Origin: Burkholderia sp. FERM BP-3421
GTDB taxonomy: Bacteria > Pseudomonadota > Gammaproteobacteria > Burkholderiales > Burkholderiaceae
Assembly: GCF_028657905.1 (NCBI RefSeq)
Contig: NZ_CP117781.1
Location: forward strand, 682,001 to 746,000
Length of the DNA stretch: 64,000 bases
Reading direction: 5' to 3'
Shown here: positions 15,127-23,521 of the stretch, piece after piece
Layout: every line of letters starts with the position of its first letter
Numbering within the stretch: the first letter of the stretch is position 1
Notes under the pieces: model-generated
The model's input: the letters and a program-made list of their open reading frames with translations, nothing else
Databases searched by the model: none
What the model was told of the DNA's origin: nothing
Position numbers and translations under genes: made by a program

Positions 15127-16518
15127 ATGACCCGCAAGCGGATGCTCCTCAACGCCTTCAACATGAACTGCGTGGGCCATATCAACCACGGCCTGTGGAC
15201 CCACCCGCGCGACCGCTCCGCGCACTACACCGATCTCGACTACTGGGCGGACCTCGCCCGCACGCTCGAACGCGGCAAGTTCGACGGGATCTTCCTGGCC
15301 GATATCGTCGGCGTCTACGACGTGTTCGAGGGCGGGCCGGATGCGGCGCTGCGCGAATCGGTGCAGGTGCCCGTCAACGATCCGCTGCTGCTCGTGCCGG
15401 CGATGGCGCAGGTCACGCGCCATCTCGGCTTCGGCGTCACCGCGAACCTGACCTACGAGCCGCCGTATCTGTTCGCGCGCCGCATGTCGACGCTCGACCA
15501 CCTGACCCGCGGCCGGGTCGGCTGGAACATCGTGACCGGCTATCTCGACAGCGCCGCGCGCGGCATGGGCCTTGCGCGGCAGGTCGGCCACGACGACCGC
15601 TATGCGCGCGCGGACGACTACATGGAGGTCGTCTACAAGCTGTGGGAGCAGAGCTGGGACGACGACGCGGTGATCCGCGACGCCCAGGCGCGCATCTACA
15701 CGCAACCGGGCAAGGTGCGGCGCGTGCGGCACGACGGCCCCTACTACACGATCGACGCGATGCATCTGAGCGAGCCGTCGCCGCAGCGCACGCCGGTGCT
15801 GTACCAGGCGGGCGCCTCGGCGCGCGGCGTCGAGTTCGCGGCGAAGCATGCGGAATGCGTGTTCGTGAACGGGCAGAGCAAGGCGTCGGTGCGCGCGGCG
15901 GCGGCGGACCTGCGCGCGGCGGCCGCGCGCATCGGCCGCGCGCCGGAGTCGTTGAAGATCTTCGCGGGCATCACGGTCGTGACGGCCGCGACGGAGCGGC
16001 TCGCGCGCGAGAAGTTCGACGAATACCGGCGCTACGCGAGCCCCGAGGCCGGCCTCGCGCACTTCGCGAGTTCCACCGGCATCGATTTCTCGCGCTTCGG
16101 CCCGGACGAGCCGATCTCGCATGTGCAGACCGATTCGATCCAGTCGGCGGTCGACGCGATCTCGCGCAAGAGCACGTCGGGCACCTGGACGGTGCGGCGC
16201 ATCCTCGAACAGATGTCGCTGGGCGGCCGCTATCACCCGGTGGTCGGCTCGCCGTCGCAGGTCGCGGACGAACTGCTGGCATGGATCGACGAAACCGGCA
16301 TCGACGGCTTCAACCTGACGCGCACGGTGATGCCGGAATCGTTCGAGGATTTCGTCGACTGGGTGGTGCCCGAGCTGCAGGACCGCGGCCGCTACAAGGA
16401 AGACTACGACCCGGAACCGACGCTGCGCGGCAAGCTGTTCGGCGCGGGTCCGCGCCTGCCCGGCCGGCATGCGGGCGCGCGTTGGCGCGCGGCGGCCGGC
16501 GTCGCCGAACCGATTTGA
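15127..16518 (+). CDS. FMN-dependent monooxygenase of the NtaA/SnaA/DszA family
   Basis: A 463-residue luciferase-like (LLM) oxygenase. Family landmarks are WTHPRD near residue 25, FDGIFLADIVGVYD, VTANLTYEPPYLFARRMSTLDHL, GRVGWNIVTGYL, and QAGASARGVEFAAKHAECVF. Members use reduced flavin from a partner reductase and O2 to attack C-S or C-N bonds (DszA on dibenzothiophene sulfone, NtaA on nitrilotriacetate). No reductase gene is present in this operon, so reduced FMN must come from elsewhere. Located 13 bases after the binding protein and 17 before the ATPase. Exact substrate unknown. Confidence 0.93.
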   Translation: MTRKRMLLNAFNMNCVGHINHGLWTHPRDRSAHYTDLDYWADLARTLERGKFDGIFLADIVGVYDVFEGGPDAALRESVQVPVNDPLLLVPAMAQVTRHLGFGVTANLTYEPPYLFARRMSTLDHLTRGRVGWNIVTGYLDSAARGMGLARQVGHDDRYARADDYMEVVYKLWEQSWDDDAVIRDAQARIYTQPGKVRRVRHDGPYYTIDAMHLSEPSPQRTPVLYQAGASARGVEFAAKHAECVFVNGQSKASVRAAAADLRAAAARIGRAPESLKIFAGITVVTAATERLAREKFDEYRRYASPEAGLAHFASSTGIDFSRFGPDEPISHVQTDSIQSAVDAISRKSTSGTWTVRRILEQMSLGGRYHPVVGSPSQVADELLAWIDETGIDGFNLTRTVMPESFEDFVDWVVPELQDRGRYKEDYDPEPTLRGKLFGAGPRLPGRHAGARWRAAAGVAEPI

Positions 16519-16535
16519 ACCGACAGGGAGCAGCG

Positions 16536-17693
16536 ATGACGCAATGGCTCGATTCACCGGGCTTCATCGAGCGCGCGGCAACGCGCGCGGACGCCGTGCG
16601 CCGGACGACGGGCGCGGCCGCCGAGGCCGCCGTGTCGTTCCGTCATGTCGGCAAGACCTTCGCGGGGCCGCGCGGGCCGAGCGTCGCGCTGCGCGACGTG
16701 ACGCTCGATGTCGCGCGCGGCGAGGTATTCGGCATCATCGGCCGCAGCGGCGCGGGCAAATCGACGCTGCTGCGCCTGATCAACGGCCTCGAAACGCCGT
16801 CCTCGGGCGCGGTGCGCGCGAGCGGCACCGAAGTCGGCGCGCTCGACGAGCGCGGCCTGGTCGCGCTGCGCCGCCGCACCGGCATGGTGTTCCAGCATTT
16901 CAACCTGCTGTCCGCGAAGACGGTCGGCGAGAACATCGGCCTGCCGCTGCGCATCGCCGGCGTGCCGAAGGCGGAGCGCGCGCGCAAGGTCGAGGCGCTG
17001 CTGGAACTGGTGGGCCTCGCGGCGAAGCGCGATGCGTATCCGGCGAGCCTGTCGGGCGGGCAGAAGCAGCGGGTCGGGATCGCGCGCGCGTTGGTCCACG
17101 ACCCCGAGATCCTGCTGTGCGACGAAGCGACCTCGGCGCTCGATCCGGAAACCACGCAGTCGATCCTCGCGTTGCTCGCCGACATCAATCGCCGGCTCGG
17201 CCTGACGATCGTGCTGATCACGCACGAGATGGAGGTGATCCGCGCGGTGTGCGACACGGTGGCCGTGATCGAGCAGGGCGAGGTGGTCGAGACGGGGCCG
17301 GTATGGCGCGTGTTCGGTGATCCGCGCCACGGCGCGACGCGCGCGCTGCTGCGCACGCTCGTGCACGACCTGCCCGCGGATCTCGCGGCGCGCGTGCGGC
17401 CGTGGTCGCAGGCGGACGCGCTGCCGGCGCACGCGCACCTGCTGCTCGACGTGCGCTACACGGGCGCGGAGGGCGACGAGCCCGATCTCGGCGCGCTGGC
17501 CGGCGCGCTCGGCGCGGCGGCGGGCGCCGCGGTGCGCTTCGTGCACGGCGGGCTCGACCGGATCCAGGGGCGCGCGCAGGGGCGGCTCGTGATCGCGGCG
17601 GCGCTCGGCGCGGCGTCGCCCGAACGGGTCGCCGCGCTGCTCGACGGCGCGCGCCGGCACGCGGGCCGCGTCGAGGTGCTCGGCTATGTTTGA
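16536..17693 (+). CDS. ABC transporter ATP-binding protein, MetN-like
   Basis: A 385-residue ATPase. Walker A is GRSGAGKST, the signature is LSGGQKQRVGIARAL, Walker B is ILLCDEATSALD and the switch His is in LITHEMEVI. The Q-loop segment VFQHFNLLSAKTVGENI is typical of MetN. After the nucleotide-binding domain there is a C-terminal regulatory region (from about residue 300) like the NIL/C2 domain by which MetN is inhibited by intracellular ligand. A ~30-residue N-terminal extension precedes the domain. It overlaps the permease gene by 8 bases, and works with the MetI-like permease and the NlpA-type binding protein of the same operon. Confidence 0.94.
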   Translation: MTQWLDSPGFIERAATRADAVRRTTGAAAEAAVSFRHVGKTFAGPRGPSVALRDVTLDVARGEVFGIIGRSGAGKSTLLRLINGLETPSSGAVRASGTEVGALDERGLVALRRRTGMVFQHFNLLSAKTVGENIGLPLRIAGVPKAERARKVEALLELVGLAAKRDAYPASLSGGQKQRVGIARALVHDPEILLCDEATSALDPETTQSILALLADINRRLGLTIVLITHEMEVIRAVCDTVAVIEQGEVVETGPVWRVFGDPRHGATRALLRTLVHDLPADLAARVRPWSQADALPAHAHLLLDVRYTGAEGDEPDLGALAGALGAAAGAAVRFVHGGLDRIQGRAQGRLVIAAALGAASPERVAALLDGARRHAGRVEVLGYV

Positions 17694-18342
17694 GCTGTGG
17701 CTGCCCGAGCTGGTCGATGCGGTCCGCGACACGCTGTGGATGGTCGCGGTGTCCGCCTGCGCGGCGGCGCTGGCCGGCGTGCCGCTCGCGCTCGTGCTGG
17801 TCACCACCGCGCCCGGCGGCATCTATGCGCGCCGCGCGCTCAACGCGCCGCTGGGCGCGCTCGTCAATGCGTTGCGCTCGACGCCGTTCGTGATCCTGCT
17901 GGTCGCGCTGCTGCCGCTCACGCGCGTGCTGATCGGTACCACCATCGGGGTATGGGCGGCGATCGTGCCGCTGTCGGCGGCGGCGATCCCGTTCTTCGCG
18001 CGCATCGCCGAGGTCAGCCTGCGCGAAGTCGATCGCGGGCTGATCGAGGCCGCGCAGGCGATGGGCGCCGAGCGGCGTCACATCGTCTGGCACGTGCTGC
18101 TGCCCGAGGCGCTGCCCGGCATGCTCGGCGGCTTCACGATCACCGTGGTCGCGCTGATCGGCTCGACCGCGATGGCGGGCGCGGTCGGCGCGGGCGGGCT
18201 CGGCGATCTCGCGATCCGCTACGGCTACCAGCGCTTCGACACCACGGTCATGGCGACCGTGATCGCGATCCTGATCGCGCTCGTCACGACCGTCCAGTTC
18301 GGCGGCGATCGCCTCGCGCGCCGCCTGACCCGTAGAACCTGA
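17686..18342 (+). CDS. ABC transporter permease, MetI-like
   Basis: A 218-residue inner-membrane permease with about five transmembrane helices. The MetI-family features are LRSTPFVILLVALLPLTR, the coupling EAA loop EAAQAMGAERRHIVWHVLLP with conserved glycine, and GAVGAGGLGDLAIRYGYQRF. It is translated with overlap from the ATPase gene. With the binding protein and ATPase it forms a methionine-uptake-type importer; the surrounding oxygenase genes suggest an organosulfur substrate. Confidence 0.94.
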   Translation: MFELWLPELVDAVRDTLWMVAVSACAAALAGVPLALVLVTTAPGGIYARRALNAPLGALVNALRSTPFVILLVALLPLTRVLIGTTIGVWAAIVPLSAAAIPFFARIAEVSLREVDRGLIEAAQAMGAERRHIVWHVLLPEALPGMLGGFTITVVALIGSTAMAGAVGAGGLGDLAIRYGYQRFDTTVMATVIAILIALVTTVQFGGDRLARRLTRRT

Positions 18343-18378
18343 ACGCGGCGCGCCGCGCGCCGCAAGGATCCCTGAATC

Positions 18379-19227
18379 ATGACGACTGCCCCGCTCGACC
18401 CCCTCGAAGAATGGCGCCTGCCGTTCGAGGAGCGCCTGTTCGTGCAGGTGGCGCGACGCCATCTGCCCGCGTTCCCGGAAAAGCTCACCATTGCGCCGCG
18501 CGCGCCGCGCGATGCGGCCGAAGTGGCCGCGATCGCCGACTATTACACGCGGATGGCGTCGCACGACCTGTTCATCGTGCAGGTGGCGGCGCGCGCGATC
18601 GACACGCTGTTCCGCGACGATCCGCATGTCCAGCTGATCCTGTCGCGCCAGCTCGGCGACGACGGCGCGCATGCGGCGGCGGCCCGCGCGCGCGTCGAGG
18701 CATTGACGGGCCGCGATCCGCTGCCCGAGATCGCGCGGCGGGTGCGGGCGCACTGGGCGCGCGTCGGTGATCTCGCGCTGCGCGACGTGCCGGGCTTCCT
18801 CGCGTTCCAATGGCACTACGAACTGCACATCCTCGCGAAGCTGTGGATCCAGCGCAAGACCGCGCGCATCGGCGACGCCGAGATGCGAGAGTACGGCGAG
18901 GCGCGCATCAAGCCCGACGAGGAATGGCATCGCGTGCAGATCGTCGGCTGGTGGCTGGCGACCCGCGATGCATTGCCGGCCGGCGCGCGCGACGCCTTGA
19001 TCGAGCAGGTGCTCGATGCGGACGATGCGCAGCAGCAGCGTCTCGACACTTACTTGCATGACGAATACGCGCATGTCGCGGCCGTGTTCGGCGCGGACGT
19101 CACGCACTATCGCGCGATCTACGATGCGTGGCGGCGCGAGATGCTCGTACGCCTGACGGGCCGCGCGACGCTGCGGCCGCTGGTTGCGCTGACGGCCGGG
19201 CGCGCCGCGCTGGAGGCCGTCGCATGA
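18379..19227 (+). CDS. Ferritin-like helical protein of unknown function, possible diiron enzyme
   Basis: A 282-residue, mainly helical soluble protein that I do not recognise by name. Three His/acidic pairs on predicted helices resemble a ferritin-like metal site: DDGAH (about residue 95), EEWHR (about residue 180) and DEYAHVA (about residue 230), with a further Glu in QWHYELHILAK. It lies between the permease and the acyl-CoA-dehydrogenase-like monooxygenase and overlaps the latter by 4 bases, so it is part of the catabolic operon. It might be an oxygenase or a scaffold for the flavoenzymes. The diiron proposal rests only on the motif pattern. Confidence 0.7.
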   Translation: MTTAPLDPLEEWRLPFEERLFVQVARRHLPAFPEKLTIAPRAPRDAAEVAAIADYYTRMASHDLFIVQVAARAIDTLFRDDPHVQLILSRQLGDDGAHAAAARARVEALTGRDPLPEIARRVRAHWARVGDLALRDVPGFLAFQWHYELHILAKLWIQRKTARIGDAEMREYGEARIKPDEEWHRVQIVGWWLATRDALPAGARDALIEQVLDADDAQQQRLDTYLHDEYAHVAAVFGADVTHYRAIYDAWRREMLVRLTGRATLRPLVALTAGRAALEAVA

Positions 19228-20432
19228 ACGATCGGCACACGCCGTCCCCGCTCGCGGGCGAGGCTGACGCGGGTGACGCGCCGCGCACTTTTGCGGCGCT
19301 GCTCGATGCGTTGCGCGCGAGCGCGCCCGAACGCGATCGCGCGGGCGGCCATGCCGCGCGCGAGAAGGACTGGCTGGCCTCGGCCGGGCTGCTGACGCTC
19401 GCGGTGCCGCGCGCGTTCGGCGGCCAGGAAGCCGCATGGCCCGAGATCTACCGCACGATCCGCGCGCTGGCCCGGGTCGACAGCGCGCTCGCGCACCTGG
19501 TCGGTTTCCAGTGCCTGCAGGTGGTCAGCGTCGAGGTCTGGGGCAATGCCGCGCAGCGCGAACGCTACTTGCGCGGCACGGTCGAGCATGGCTGGTGGTG
19601 GGGCAATGCGGTGAATCCGCTCGATGCGCGCCTGCAGGCGCGGGCGACGCCGGACGGCGGCTACCGGCTCGACGGCGTCAAGGGTTTCTGCTCGGGTACG
19701 CGGGGCTCGCAGCGCATGACGGTGTCCGCGCACGATGCCGCGACGGGCAAGCCGGTGTTCGCCGTGGTGCCGACCGCGCGCGCCGGCATCACCGTGCACG
19801 ACGACTGGGATCCGATCGGCCAGCGCCAGACCGACAGCGGCAGCGTGTCGTTCGAGGCGGTGCGGGTCGAGGCCGACGAAGTCCTGCATCGTTCCGAGAT
19901 GCCGCCGACGCCGCGCGCGACACTGCGCACGCTGGTGTCGCAACTGGTGCTGACCAACCTGTTCGCGGGTCTGGCCGAAGGCGCGCTCGACGCGGCGCGC
20001 GACTACGTGCGCGCACATGGGCGCGCGTGGGTGCATGCGGGCGTCGCGCAGGCGAGCGACGATCCCTATACGCTGCAGCGCTTCGGCGAGATGCGGGTGC
20101 AGGCGGTGGCCGCCGAGGCGCTGGCCGAGCGCGCGGCCGGCGCGTTGCAGCGTGCGTGGGAGGCCGGCGACGCGCTGAGCGCCGACGCGCGCGCGGAAAC
20201 GGCGCTCGCGGTGTCGGAGGCGAAGATCGTCGCGCAGCGCGCGGCGCTCGCGCTCGGCGAGGCGCTGTTCGATGCGTGCGGCGCGCGCGCGACGGCCGCG
20301 CCGCTGGCGCTCGACCGCTTCTGGCGCAACGCGCGCACGCATACGCTGCACGATCCGCTCGACTACCGCGTGCGCGACGTCGGACGCTACGCGCTGACGG
20401 GCGAATTGCCCGAAGCGTCGCTCTATACCTGA
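19224..20432 (+). CDS. Acyl-CoA-dehydrogenase-fold flavin monooxygenase (DszC/SfnB-like)
   Basis: A 402-residue protein of the acyl-CoA dehydrogenase superfamily. N-terminal helices lead to LTLAVPRAFGGQEAAWPEIY, then the flavin-binding middle strand region (WWWGNAVNPLD, GVKGFCSGTRGS) and the C-terminal four-helix domain with CGARATAAPLALDRFWRNART. In DszC/SfnB-type members the catalytic glutamate of dehydrogenases is absent and reduced flavin is used to oxygenate sulfur compounds. Its operon with an LLM monooxygenase and a MetNIQ-type importer supports a role in sulfur scavenging. The stop codon region overlaps the converging desaturase gene by 10 bases. Confidence 0.88.
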   Translation: MNDRHTPSPLAGEADAGDAPRTFAALLDALRASAPERDRAGGHAAREKDWLASAGLLTLAVPRAFGGQEAAWPEIYRTIRALARVDSALAHLVGFQCLQVVSVEVWGNAAQRERYLRGTVEHGWWWGNAVNPLDARLQARATPDGGYRLDGVKGFCSGTRGSQRMTVSAHDAATGKPVFAVVPTARAGITVHDDWDPIGQRQTDSGSVSFEAVRVEADEVLHRSEMPPTPRATLRTLVSQLVLTNLFAGLAEGALDAARDYVRAHGRAWVHAGVAQASDDPYTLQRFGEMRVQAVAAEALAERAAGALQRAWEAGDALSADARAETALAVSEAKIVAQRAALALGEALFDACGARATAAPLALDRFWRNARTHTLHDPLDYRVRDVGRYALTGELPEASLYT

Positions 20433-21424
20433 GGACGCGAGGGCGCGCGCTTGTCGAAGAAGTGCCCCATGAGCTGAAGCAGGGGCCGGCGTCGATTGGT
20501 CAGCGAAAACTCCCACTCGTCCATCTGCTTCGCCGCGGGATCGAGATTCTTCGCATCGAGGATGCGCTGCGTCCTGGGCAACTGATACCAGGCGATCCAC
20601 GGAAACGCGTGATGCGCGATGTGCAGGTTGAAGCTGAGGATGATGTACTTGGACCAGATCGGGACGGACCGGCAGCTGTGCGAGACGATGTCCTGTTCCC
20701 AGAGCGGCGGGCGTTGGGCGTCGTTCGCGAGCAGCGGGATCTCGGCGTGATGCGGCAGGTTGAGCAACTCGACCGCGAGCCACAGCAAGACCAGCAGGAT
20801 CGCGACGAACGCCGCGAATTCGGCGAACACGCCGGCATGCGCCGCGCAGTACGCGAGCAGGCCGTAGCCGGCGAGATAGAGCACGGCGAACCGCGCCTCC
20901 TGCTTCGACGTCTTGCGCGCGGCGTCGCCGGCGGGCGGCCTGAGCACGCACAGCCAATGATTGACGAAGTGGTTGATCGCGATGATCGGAATCCAGTGGC
21001 GCCAGAGGAATTCGAGCGTCCTGGCCTGCTGTTCCGTCATCACCGAGAATTTCTCGATCATCCCCTTGTTCTCGGGATCGCGCTTCGGATGAGCCGTCCA
21101 GGCATGGTGGCCCAGGTGATTGCGCCGCCTGGGCAGGAACGGCAGCGCGATCAGCCAGCCGCTGGCGTGGCCGACGGCTTCGTTGATGAAGCGGTTCCGG
21201 CATACCGACCGATGGATCGCCTCGTGCAGGATCAGGTAGATCTGGATCACGGACAGCTCGGCCAGCACCACGGCGCAGACGCGCGCGAGCAGGCTGCCGC
21301 GGGTCCACAGCAGCCATGCGCCGCCGAGGATCGACATATCCAGCAGCCAGAGCCCGACGGTCCAGTATCCCTGCGGGCCGTCGGGCAATTGCTTGCGCAC
21401 CGCCAGCCATTCTTCCTTCGTCAT
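20423..21424 (-). CDS. Membrane fatty acid desaturase-family protein
   Basis: A 333-residue integral membrane protein with the three His clusters of the desaturase/hydroxylase family: HEAIH (67-71), HLGHH (103-107) and HIAHH near residue 270, which hold the diiron site. Hydrophobic pairs around residues 20-65 and 190-220 supply the membrane anchors. The ATG at 21424 follows AAAGGA by eight bases. It is the last gene of a minus-strand unit after a methyltransferase and a GNAT-type protein. The combination looks like a small lipid or specialised-metabolite pathway; the substrate is not evident. Confidence 0.88.
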   Translation of the reverse strand: MTKEEWLAVRKQLPDGPQGYWTVGLWLLDMSILGGAWLLWTRGSLLARVCAVVLAELSVIQIYLILHEAIHRSVCRNRFINEAVGHASGWLIALPFLPRRRNHLGHHAWTAHPKRDPENKGMIEKFSVMTEQQARTLEFLWRHWIPIIAINHFVNHWLCVLRPPAGDAARKTSKQEARFAVLYLAGYGLLAYCAAHAGVFAEFAAFVAILLVLLWLAVELLNLPHHAEIPLLANDAQRPPLWEQDIVSHSCRSVPIWSKYIILSFNLHIAHHAFPWIAWYQLPRTQRILDAKNLDPAAKQMDEWEFSLTNRRRPLLQLMGHFFDKRAPSRPQV

Positions 21425-21536
21425 GTTCGTTGTCCTTTCTCGATGTAGCGTTTAAGAGCGATCGCCTCGGCCGGCGCCGGGCGGCGCGATGCCCACCCAA
21501 TGCATGCGATGCGTCGCGCCCCGTGCCGTGGCGGGC

Positions 21537-22625
21537 TTACTGCTCGAACTCGAGTTCGCGGGTTTCGAGCAGATCCTCCGCGAGCCTTTGGAATGCGAGA
21601 TCGAATCCATCGATCTGCGTATCGAAGCCGTTCATGTTGATGGTGTCGAAGCGCTGCCTGACGAGCCGCACGCAGTCGTAGCGACGCCCCTGATGCCAGT
21701 GCCAGGCCGGCAGGTAAGCGGTGATGCCGAAGCCCAGATTCAGCATCGCCTGGATCAGCACGACGTTGTGGGCGAGGACGTCGCCGCTGACATAGCTGCA
21801 CTGCGCGTGATGCGTCATGAAGCGGGCCAAGGCGTCGGCGGTCTGCGTTTCGTCGCCCGATACCCGGTATCCGCATAGCTGGATCGCATCGAGGTGATCG
21901 TCCCTGCAGTAGGTGAAGTCGTGCCCGGCATGCGTTCCCTCGCCGGAGAACAGCAGAGACGGATAGAGGCCGGTGCGCCATTTGAGGCCCAGCGGCGCAT
22001 ACACGCGATCGTGGATGAACGGAGAGCGGCGCCATACCTCGTTGGGCGGCGCGACGTGCGGGAAATACGCGGGGATCCGCTGGGCGATCGCCGTCACGTG
22101 ATATTCCCGGATGGAGTCGACCCAGTTCGGTCCGCCGTCATGGCCGACGAGGATGCTCGCGACGTCCTTCGTCAAGGCGCGGTACGCGGCGAACGAGCGC
22201 GTGACGGCGAACACCATTTCGTCCGACTGGATCTCCGTCTGTTCGAGCCCGGTGCGCAGCAGCATGGAGAACACGCCGAGCCGCCGGTAGGCCGGATCGA
22301 TCACAGCGTGCCCGAGTTCCCAGGTCCGGTTGACCGTGTTGCGCAGGAAGCAGATGCAGCCGACCATGCCGGCCGACTCCGCGACGTACCAGCGGCCCTT
22401 CGCCCGCGTGATCGATTGCGCGATATAGCCGGCCGACTGGCACGGGTGGGTGGTCACGCCATAGGCGTCGCGGAACAGGCCGGCCAGCGTCTCGCTGTCG
22501 GCGGCGACGGCGCGCCTGACGGCGATGCGCGCGGTGTGCTGCGATGAATCGACGGCGGGGTGCGGCAGCCCCCCGGTCGGGTCGAACTGCGTGCCATTCC
22601 CTGCCTGGGTGAATGGATCGTGCAT
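21537..22625 (-). CDS. GNAT-fold protein, probable N-acyltransferase
   Basis: A 362-residue protein. Residues ~33-160 look like a GNAT domain (IAVRRAVAADSETLAGLF; GHAVIDPAYRRLGVFSMLL with the acyl-CoA pyrophosphate loop). The remaining ~200 residues form a second, less familiar half containing GHDFTYCRDDH and FGITAYLPAWHWHQG, possibly a second degenerate GNAT-like lobe. The start at 22625 follows GAGGGCG. It lies between the methyltransferase (86-base gap) and desaturase (112-base gap) genes, all on the minus strand. An acyltransferase combined with a desaturase and a methyltransferase suggests modification of an acyl chain or acylated amine; this is inference. Confidence 0.75.
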   Translation of the reverse strand: MHDPFTQAGNGTQFDPTGGLPHPAVDSSQHTARIAVRRAVAADSETLAGLFRDAYGVTTHPCQSAGYIAQSITRAKGRWYVAESAGMVGCICFLRNTVNRTWELGHAVIDPAYRRLGVFSMLLRTGLEQTEIQSDEMVFAVTRSFAAYRALTKDVASILVGHDGGPNWVDSIREYHVTAIAQRIPAYFPHVAPPNEVWRRSPFIHDRVYAPLGLKWRTGLYPSLLFSGEGTHAGHDFTYCRDDHLDAIQLCGYRVSGDETQTADALARFMTHHAQCSYVSGDVLAHNVVLIQAMLNLGFGITAYLPAWHWHQGRRYDCVRLVRQRFDTINMNGFDTQIDGFDLAFQRLAEDLLETRELEFEQ

Positions 22626-22711
22626 GGATAGCGCCCTCTAGGACAGATGAGTGTGTCTGCGGCGTTGACGGGTGAATGGCCCCGCGATCCCTCGATGGCG
22701 GGGCGGGGCGG

Positions 22712-23521
22712 CTACAGCCGGATCCAGGCGCACACCTGGCCCGGGAATTCGACCTGGGCCTGTGCGTCGAGCAAGGCGCGTTGCAGGTCCGCGCTCAGTT
22801 GATCGAGATCGACGGTTTCGCCGCTGGCGAGCTCGGTGTGCTGCGCGCCGCCCGACAGCGTGCGCAGCGACTGCGCCAGCCACGAGCAGAGCGGGGACGC
22901 AGGACCGCCGCCGAGCGGGATTTCATAGGACATCGTCGGCGTCGGCAGCCCGGCGACGGCGAATGCCTGCACCAGGCGTCGCGCCACGTCATAGGTCGCG
23001 CTGCCGTGCTGGCAACGTTCGAGCACCTCGCGCACGATCGTGTCCCAGAGCGCGACGCTGGGGCTCGACCCGGTCTGCCGGACGAGGTCCGGTTCGTGAA
23101 AGCCGAGCGCGCCGCCCGGCCGGACGAAACGCGCGGCGAGCTGCAGGAACGCCGTGGCGTCGGGCTGATGCGACAGCACATAGCGGCCGACGACGATGTC
23201 GAATTCATGGGCCGCCTGGAGTTGATCGAGTGCGCAGACCTCGAAGCGGAGATTGTCCAGGCCGGCCTCGGCGGCATGCCCGGAGGCCGTCTCGATGGCG
23301 GCTCCGCTGCGGTCGATCGCCGTCACCGAACCCGTGGGACCGACCAGTTCGGCGGCAAGCAGGCTCACGCCGCCCGTCCCGCATCCGATGTCGAGGACAC
23401 GCATGCCGGGCCGGATGCCCGCGGACTCCAGCAAGCGCCGCGTGATCGGGCGCAGCATTTCCGACTGGTAATCGAGCCGTTTGAGTTCCGTCGGCGAGTG
23501 ACCTAGTACGTATTCACGCAT
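22712..23521 (-). CDS. Class I SAM-dependent methyltransferase
   Basis: A 269-residue methyltransferase. SAM-binding motif I is VLDIGCGTGGVSLLAAELVG (about residues 42-61), the acidic residue after beta-2 is in VTAIDRSGAAIE, and motif post-III is RFVRPGGALGFHEPD. The ATG at 23521 follows a GGAG site. It is the first gene of the methyltransferase-GNAT-desaturase unit, whose promoter must lie in the AT-rich region just upstream. Small molecule or lipid methylation is more likely than protein methylation, but the target is unknown. Confidence 0.9.
   Translation of the reverse strand: MREYVLGHSPTELKRLDYQSEMLRPITRRLLESAGIRPGMRVLDIGCGTGGVSLLAAELVGPTGSVTAIDRSGAAIETASGHAAEAGLDNLRFEVCALDQLQAAHEFDIVVGRYVLSHQPDATAFLQLAARFVRPGGALGFHEPDLVRQTGSSPSVALWDTIVREVLERCQHGSATYDVARRLVQAFAVAGLPTPTMSYEIPLGGGPASPLCSWLAQSLRTLSGGAQHTELASGETVDLDQLSADLQRALLDAQAQVEFPGQVCAWIRL

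Noticed and set aside
17218..19437. Long minus-strand frame opposite the ABC permease and ferritin-like genes
   Set aside because: No protein family recognisable; plus-strand genes in tight operon order account for the region.
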